Shown in pieces: positions 21,833-26,720 of a stretch of DNA of 26,720 nt. The translations under genes and the position numbers were made by a program. The stretch spans positions 1 through 26,720 of the forward strand of contig NZ_CAKRAH010000036.1 of assembly GCF_934294775.1 (NCBI RefSeq). The letters run 5' to 3'. Below the pieces are notes generated by a model. The model ran no database searches. It was given only the letters and a program-made list of their open reading frames with translations, and had not been told where the DNA came from. The stretch comes from an uncultured Dorea sp. GTDB taxonomy: Bacteria; Bacillota; Clostridia; Lachnospirales; Lachnospiraceae. Each line of letters opens with the position of its first letter. Position 1 is the stretch's first letter.

Positions 21833-24025
21833 TTAATTAGAACTGCTTCCACCAGGACCGCCGGATGGGGCTTCTCCGCTATTACCTCCAGGGCCGCCGC
21901 CATTGCCGCCCATATCTCCGGACGGGGCTTCTCCGTTACCTCCAGGGCCGCCTCCCATGTCCTGCATATTCTGCTGCGAATCACTGCTTCCGCTGCTTGT
22001 AGTCTTCAGGTAATATACAGTATCTCCGGATTTCAGTCCACTGGTGATCTCGACTTTATTTCCATTGGAAAGTCCTGTCTCAACTTCTACTTCTCCGCTT
22101 AAGTTACCGTCGCTGTCTTTTTCTGTATAGACAAATGTTTTATTTCCTTTTTCCTGAAGTGCATCTACCGGGATTAACACTACATCCTCTGCTTCATCAA
22201 TACTGATCGATGCAGATGCCGTCATTCCGATACGCATATCATCCGTTTTATCAAATGTGATCTCTACCGGATATTTTGCACTGCTGCTTCCGCTGGATGC
22301 CTCTGACGATACGCTTGTGATCGTACCTTCGAATTCTTCTCCATCGATCGCATCCAATGTAATCTTCGCTGTCTGTCCTTCTTTTACAGAGGTAATATCA
22401 AGCTCGTCTACATTGATCGATACCGTTGCTTTTTCATCGCTTGCTATGGAAAATGCTGCTGTCTCATATGCACTATACTGCGCAGATGTGCTGCTTCCAT
22501 CTGTAGATACACTGTCTGAAGAATCACTGCTTCCTGCTGCACTTCCAGAATCTGATGAGACTGATTCTGATGAACCCGACGCTGTTCCACCTGTTGTTCC
22601 ACCTGTTGCAGTTGCTCCTGATTCATTTACACCGGATGTACTTCCGGATGATGCACCCCCGGATGATATAGCTCCACTGGCTGTACCACTATTTGACGTA
22701 TTTCCATTACTGCTGTTTCCGTTATTACCTGTGCTGCTTCCTGCATCATTACTACTGCCATTATTATTGCTGCCATTATTATTGCTGTCTTTTGCACTGG
22801 TCTTCGTAAATTTTGCCTTGATTCTTAAGACACTCTGTCCTGCGTCATTTTCCAGTACTTCACTTGTTACATTTGCGCCACTGATCTCTGGAAGAATCCT
22901 GGCAGAGAATACATATCCATCTTTTGCCGTCAGCCGGATATCTGCTGTATAACTCGTTCCTACTTCAAATGTATCCGTAGAACAATTCCAGCTGATTATT
23001 CCTGTATACTGATCCGTCTCTGTAATGGTAGTCTGTGGTTTTTCTCCTGTCTTTGGAGCTGTAACCTTGACATCTACAGATGTGATCTTTTCTGAATCTG
23101 ATATTTCTGTTGTATCTGATTCTGTTGATACGTATACGGCCTTACTATCTGTACTCTGAGTCTGTGCTTCTGTTGTATCTGTCGTACTTTCTGCTGACGA
23201 TGCACTTGTTCCACTGGTTGAAGTGCTCAAAAACATCAGACTGTATGTTCCGCTGGCCGATGTATTAGTACTTGATGTACTATCAGAAGAAGTTGTAGTT
23301 TCTGAACTGTCAGAACTTTCTGAAGTACTGCTGCCTACTGTACTCATGCCGGTTGCTGCAGCCGAAGAGCTACTTCCAGATGAACTACTGCCTGACGAGC
23401 TGCTTCCCGAACTCTTTGTAATCTCTGTATCTGCCTCTACATTTACACTACTTACGGTTCCGGCACATGTTGCTGTAATGGTCTGCGTCTCTAACAAACC
23501 CGTAAGTGTCGTCTCCGCTTCCTGAAGCTCGGTAAGTTCTCCGTTTAATACTTTTGCCTGCAGGTATTCTGTTGTTCCTTCTGTCTGTGCATCACTGGAA
23601 AGATCATCAATCTCATCTTCCACAGACTCAATATTTTCCTTTACTTCCAGAAGTTCACTGGCAATCGATGCCTCATCCAGTGTCGCCAGCACCTGGCCTT
23701 CTTCTACGGTATCCCCGCTCTCTACCAGAACTTCTTTGACTTTGATTCCAGTCGGAACCACCACATCTGTGGCAGCTCCGTTGGATACACTTCCGGTTCC
23801 TTCTACGGTTGTGCTGATGGTTCCTGTCTTTGCCTCTGCCGACTGGACCGTTGTCTCTGTCTGATTCTTGGATGCTCCTTTTGCCTGGAGGAAGAATCCG
23901 CCTGCAAGAATGATTGCAAGTCCTGTGCATCCTGCGATACTGCCCCAGAATACTTTTTTGTTCTTCATTTTAGGCTTTATTTTACTGCTAAATATTTCTT
24001 TTAATCTGTGAAACCGATTTTTCAT
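21833..24025 (-). CDS. RND/HlyD-like periplasmic-type adaptor with Ser/Gly-rich insertions
   Basis: This 730-residue membrane-fusion protein is far longer than usual (350-450). The N-terminal anchor helix covers about residues 24-48. A lipoyl/barrel-sandwich half with GIKVKEVLVESGDTVEEGQV and a short coiled coil reach to about 160. The interior is interrupted by a Ser/Thr-rich linker (about 205-300), an Ig-like surface-domain segment (about 305-410, with YTGIISWNC and LTAKDGYVFSARI) and an Asn/Gly/Ser-rich linker (about 415-525). The second half resumes with VSINVDELDITSVKEGQTAK and IPVDALQEKGNKTFVY. The tail is GGGPGGNGEAPSG repeated. AGGAG precedes the start. It is coupled with the downstream MacB-type ABC genes. 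The extra segments suggest spanning the thick Gram-positive cell wall. Confidence 0.86.
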   Translation of the reverse strand: MKNRFHRLKEIFSSKIKPKMKNKKVFWGSIAGCTGLAIILAGGFFLQAKGASKNQTETTVQSAEAKTGTISTTVEGTGSVSNGAATDVVVPTGIKVKEVLVESGDTVEEGQVLATLDEASIASELLEVKENIESVEDEIDDLSSDAQTEGTTEYLQAKVLNGELTELQEAETTLTGLLETQTITATCAGTVSSVNVEADTEITKSSGSSSSGSSSSGSSSSAAATGMSTVGSSTSESSDSSETTTSSDSTSSTNTSASGTYSLMFLSTSTSGTSASSAESTTDTTEAQTQSTDSKAVYVSTESDTTEISDSEKITSVDVKVTAPKTGEKPQTTITETDQYTGIISWNCSTDTFEVGTSYTADIRLTAKDGYVFSARILPEISGANVTSEVLENDAGQSVLRIKAKFTKTSAKDSNNNGSNNNGSSNDAGSSTGNNGNSSNGNTSNSGTASGAISSGGASSGSTSGVNESGATATGGTTGGTASGSSESVSSDSGSAAGSSDSSDSVSTDGSSTSAQYSAYETAAFSIASDEKATVSINVDELDITSVKEGQTAKITLDAIDGEEFEGTITSVSSEASSGSSSAKYPVEITFDKTDDMRIGMTASASISIDEAEDVVLIPVDALQEKGNKTFVYTEKDSDGNLSGEVEVETGLSNGNKVEITSGLKSGDTVYYLKTTSSGSSDSQQNMQDMGGGPGGNGEAPSGDMGGNGGGPGGNSGEAPSGGPGGSSSN

Positions 24026-24046
24026 GATCTACTCCTATTCTACTTT

Positions 24047-26218
24047 TTACAGATTAGACGGACGGTCTACTTTGTAATCTGACCAGCTTGAAGTCTTAGA
24101 AGCACCGGATACATCAGCCGAAGTCTTGTAAGATCCAACTGTTACCGTATACTCACTGTCACCTTCTACATATACAGTGCCGTCTGTTCCCTTGATCGTT
24201 ACTGTCTTGCCGCTTTCATCTACGATGATTCCTGCATTCTGAAGGCTTGTTAATCTACTGTCGCCGGTAACCGTCCATGTAGATCCTTTTTCGATGTACA
24301 TGTTACAGTATCCGTCCCCGCCATTTCCTGCATTGGATTCATCATCGACTACTGCACCCTTTAATGTACTTCCGTCTGTCATGTAAAAATCAAGCTGACT
24401 GATGCTGTCCCATACGACATCACCTTCCATATCCTGTTTTACTGCTGTGAACAGACAATCTGCTCCATTTTCCCCGGATGTTCCCCATCCTCTCTGGTTG
24501 CTGTTTCCTGTACATTTCAGGAAGAAATCATTCTCATCGGCATAAGTGATATCTACATCTGATAATGTAATAGTTGATTCTGTATTTGTAGTATAGAACA
24601 TACCGCCATTCTTAGCTGTCAGTGTTCCGCCATCCATCTCAAATGTACTGTTTCCGACTTCTGAATCGCCTGACATGCTCTGGTACAGAATTACATTCCA
24701 TGTACAGTCATTCTGTTCGTTGTCACTCATATTTCCTGTAAGGTTACTGTTGAAAAGATGTACGGAGTTCAGCCCCTCAATACATACTGCTTCGGATCCG
24801 TTGGCTGTAAGGTCTGCTTTATTTACCGCAATATCTGCTGTACTGTAGATTGCCGGTGAACCCGTTCCGTTTGATGTATAAGTTCCACCATTTACAACCA
24901 TCTCTCCGCCGCCTCTGTCACTACGGATTGCTGCGGATGACTCACCACTTGTCTCTACATCCATATCCCAGGCATATAATTTACCGCCTCCGGCTACGTG
25001 GATACCACCGGATGTATCTTCGGTTGTGGTGATCTCCGTATCTGCTGTATACACGGTTCCGTCATTATAGGCAAATATTCCGGCTGCTCCTTTCGAATCA
25101 GTCTCAATGGTACTGTCATTCAGATATAATGTTCCATCCGATTCCAGAACTGCTGCACCAACACCATAAAAGCTTGAATTATCGCCTCCCTGACTGTCTT
25201 CGGAAGTACGGGTGATGTTATATTTGCTTAAACTTACTTCTGCACCGTTGTATGCATGGATTGCATTTTCATCGGTTCCTTCTGAACTTACTGTCTTATT
25301 CTTTTTTGTTGTATCTTCTGTATATTCGGTTACTGCTTCATAGCTGTCCGGAGCCTGCGACTGCTGTCCGCCGCCTCCCATTCCACCATTTGCTGACATC
25401 AGGACGGTTATCTTCTCTACATTTCCATCGTCGTCATAGGTAACCGATACGATATCCCCTTCGGAAATGTCTGACAGGCTGATATCTTCTGAGCTGTTAT
25501 CACCGGATTTACTATTATCGGCATTGTTATCATCTCCGGATGGTTTCTCCGGCGGCTGCTCGTTCGATGATTTATTACTGTCCGATGAATCACTGCTGTC
25601 GCTGGATGAGCTGCTGTCATCTGATTTACTGCTGTCACTGAATGAATTGTTATCTCCAGGCTTCTCCGGTGGCTGTCCGTTAGAATCATCTCCGGATGGT
25701 GCCTCACCTGATGGCGCTTCGCCCGACGTTGCTCCACCTCCCTGTCCAGGGCCACCCTGACCAGGACCTCCCTGACTTTCTTTGGTGATCTCTGTATCTG
25801 AACTTACTGTAATTTCCTTCTCCTCACCAGTCTTATCTAACATAGACGGGGCTTCTCCATCGTCCTGTTTCGAATCCGAAGACTTTGTTGAATCGCTGCT
25901 GTCTGATGAACTCTTACTGTCGTCTGTTGATGCACTATCTGCTGTACTTCCATCTGTAGAATTACTTTCCGTCGACTTGTCATCTGTAGAATTACTATCT
26001 GACGGCTGATCATCCGATGGCTTTTCTCCCGGCTGTCCCTGTCCGTTATCTTTCATTGTTCCAACTTCTATCGTAATTCCATCATCACTTACTTCACTTA
26101 CTTCTCCGTAGATTGTTCCAGTATCCGTTGATGAACTTGACTGACTCGATCCACATCCACTCAGTAAAGAAGCACTCATTACCAGACCTAATACTACTGC
26201 CACATGATTTTTTTTCAT
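24047..26218 (-). CDS. Beta-helix lipoprotein with Ser/Asp-rich linker
   Basis: This 723-residue protein has a lipoprotein signal (lipobox LSGC, C22). The beginning (TGTIYGEVSEVSDDGITIEV, later LSDISEGDIVSV then TYDDDGNVEKITVLMS) resembles a DUF5666-type small beta domain. Long Ser/Asp/Gly/Pro-rich linkers (about 50-240) interrupt it. From about residue 290, repeats such as GIFAYNDGTVYTADTEITTT, GIHVAGGGKLYAWDMDVETS and AIRSDRGGGEMVVNGGTYTS are right-handed beta-helix rungs, as in carbohydrate-binding Cthe_2159-like proteins. It probably sits on the cell surface and binds a polymer. It is the first gene of the operon; the adaptor starts 21 bases after its stop. Binding partner and role are inference. 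Confidence 0.82.
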   Translation of the reverse strand: MKKNHVAVVLGLVMSASLLSGCGSSQSSSSTDTGTIYGEVSEVSDDGITIEVGTMKDNGQGQPGEKPSDDQPSDSNSTDDKSTESNSTDGSTADSASTDDSKSSSDSSDSTKSSDSKQDDGEAPSMLDKTGEEKEITVSSDTEITKESQGGPGQGGPGQGGGATSGEAPSGEAPSGDDSNGQPPEKPGDNNSFSDSSKSDDSSSSSDSSDSSDSNKSSNEQPPEKPSGDDNNADNSKSGDNSSEDISLSDISEGDIVSVTYDDDGNVEKITVLMSANGGMGGGGQQSQAPDSYEAVTEYTEDTTKKNKTVSSEGTDENAIHAYNGAEVSLSKYNITRTSEDSQGGDNSSFYGVGAAVLESDGTLYLNDSTIETDSKGAAGIFAYNDGTVYTADTEITTTEDTSGGIHVAGGGKLYAWDMDVETSGESSAAIRSDRGGGEMVVNGGTYTSNGTGSPAIYSTADIAVNKADLTANGSEAVCIEGLNSVHLFNSNLTGNMSDNEQNDCTWNVILYQSMSGDSEVGNSTFEMDGGTLTAKNGGMFYTTNTESTITLSDVDITYADENDFFLKCTGNSNQRGWGTSGENGADCLFTAVKQDMEGDVVWDSISQLDFYMTDGSTLKGAVVDDESNAGNGGDGYCNMYIEKGSTWTVTGDSRLTSLQNAGIIVDESGKTVTIKGTDGTVYVEGDSEYTVTVGSYKTSADVSGASKTSSWSDYKVDRPSNL

Positions 26219-26287
26219 ACTCTATCAATCCTTTCATTTATCTGCATTTATCTGCTTTCATATCTTTGTTGTTCTTTGATGTCTCAA

Positions 26288-26320
26288 AGTATACCCGGTG
26301 AACTTAAAATGTAGTTAAAA
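26288..26320 (-). promoter_or_regulatory. Promoter with 11-bp-phased direct repeat before the lipoprotein gene
   Basis: On the minus strand TTTTAAC (26320-26314) and TTTTAAG (26309-26303) are repeated with an 11-base period. A TATACT -10 box (26293-26288) follows with no good -35 box. This arrangement is typical of promoters activated by OmpR/PhoB-type response regulators. No regulator gene lies in the window. The rest of the 300-bp gap (26219-26518) holds this site, the terminator at 26420-26465 and no gene. Confidence 0.6.
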
Positions 26321-26419
26321 GGATTTCAGGTAAATTGTGACTTTTCTGTGTCCTGAAAAATGCTGGTGTTGTGGTCAGGGATATAAATTTTTCAATCAGC
26401 ATACGGCTTACCCGGACAC

Positions 26420-26465
26420 AAAAAGGTGTTTTTTCTTCTTGTTATTGAAGAAAGAACACCTTTTT
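26420..26465. terminator. Terminator of the right-edge Rpn gene
   Basis: AAAAAGGTGTTTTTTCTTC (26420-26438) pairs with GAAGAAAGAACACCTTTTT (26447-26465) with one mismatch and an 8-base loop. It lies 54 bases after the Rpn gene's stop; T runs on both sides make it work in either direction. Confidence 0.82.
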
Positions 26466-26518
26466 TGTTACTAGCCCATCGATAATAGACTGCTAATAGT
26501 CCACTATAGATGTATACA

Positions 26519-26720
26519 TTATTTTTTATTTTCTTTACACCACTGTTCAATCTGCTCCTTATCTACTCCGATTAATTCGCTGATCTGCTCCAAAGGAAAG
26601 CCCTTTTTATACATCTCTTGTGCCATCCGATATTGTTCTTGCACAATTCCTTGCTCTAATCCATCAGCATAAGATTGTTCCCGTTCCATCCGGAGATGTT
26701 TTTCTTCATCGTATTCATAT
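26519..26720 (-). CDS. Rpn family recombination-promoting nuclease, C-terminus (partial)
   Basis: The 67 codons inside the window read in a single frame to a TAA. They contain the charged helical stretch EREQSYADGLEQGIVQEQYR, then MAQEMYKKGFPLEQISELIG and QIEQWCKENKK. The EG/DGxxxG tail and a final helix-turn-helix-like GFPLEQISELIGVDKEQIEQW are typical of the ends of Rpn/PD-(D/E)XK nuclease transposase-family proteins. The catalytic part is beyond the window. A clean terminator follows. It shares its tail type with the remnant at 17646-17867. Whether the full gene is intact cannot be told. Confidence 0.75.
   Translation of the reverse strand, partial: YEYDEEKHLRMEREQSYADGLEQGIVQEQYRMAQEMYKKGFPLEQISELIGVDKEQIEQWCKENKK

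Noticed and set aside
22444..22626. Small Gln-rich frame within the adaptor gene
   Set aside because: It is a shifted reading of the Ser/Gly repeat codons with no independent start signal.
22257..22952. 231-codon plus-strand frame opposite the adaptor gene
   Set aside because: It mirrors the Ser/Gly-rich codons of the minus-strand gene, is a Leu/Pro/Val-rich shadow, and has no ribosome binding site or family features.

Overview
The window looks like a chromosomal segment of a gut-type anaerobic Firmicute, most probably a Lachnospiraceae. The grounds are moderate GC content, AT-rich intergenic DNA with strong GGAGG ribosome binding sites, Gly/Ser-rich surface proteins, and oxygen-sensitive double-cubane/2-hydroxyacyl-CoA dehydratase-type enzymes with their activase. 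No rRNA, tRNA, CRISPR array, prophage or intact insertion sequence was seen. Signs of mobility are limited to fragments of Rpn/PD-(D/E)XK-type genes, one large palindromic element and a few short dispersed repeats.

Left part (1-6060). A LytTR-PAS regulator is followed by a probable decayed gene end and a long palindrome. A minus-strand sodium:neurotransmitter symporter comes next, with a 37-residue single-helix MetS-type partner that is easily missed. Then follows a minus-strand zinc/cadmium efflux operon: a free metal-binding HMA protein, a P1B-type ATPase without its own HMA domain, and an ArsR/CadC-type repressor. The operon has a near-consensus promoter and a palindromic operator just downstream of it.

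Centre (6060-14340). A 218-bp inverted repeat precedes a locus built around two paralogous double-cubane-cluster reductase-like proteins. They share five cysteines at identical spacing. A cysteine desulfurase, a DUF3343 (putative Se/S carrier) protein and an ATP-dependent activase accompany them. I read this as a self-contained redox enzyme system carrying its own sulfur-mobilising genes. It is the most interesting item in the window. Next comes panD-panC plus a BASS-family transporter that probably imports pantoate or ketopantoate. This operon has a strong promoter, a structured leader of about 200 nt and a hairpin that covers the panD ribosome binding site.

Right part (14340-26720). A FeoA-FeoB fusion iron transporter has a candidate Fur box at its promoter. 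Beyond it lie a LysR pseudogene, an Rpn fragment, a CYTH-domain protein, an XdhC-family protein and a 26-codon gene remnant. The last block is a four-gene minus-strand operon: a very low-complexity beta-helix lipoprotein, a Ser/Gly-rich RND/HlyD-like adaptor with an inserted Ig-like domain, a MacB-type ATPase and a permease. A tandem 37-bp repeat separates the adaptor gene from the ATPase gene. The operon promoter carries an 11-bp-phased direct repeat like those bound by OmpR-family response regulators. The window ends inside another Rpn-family gene.
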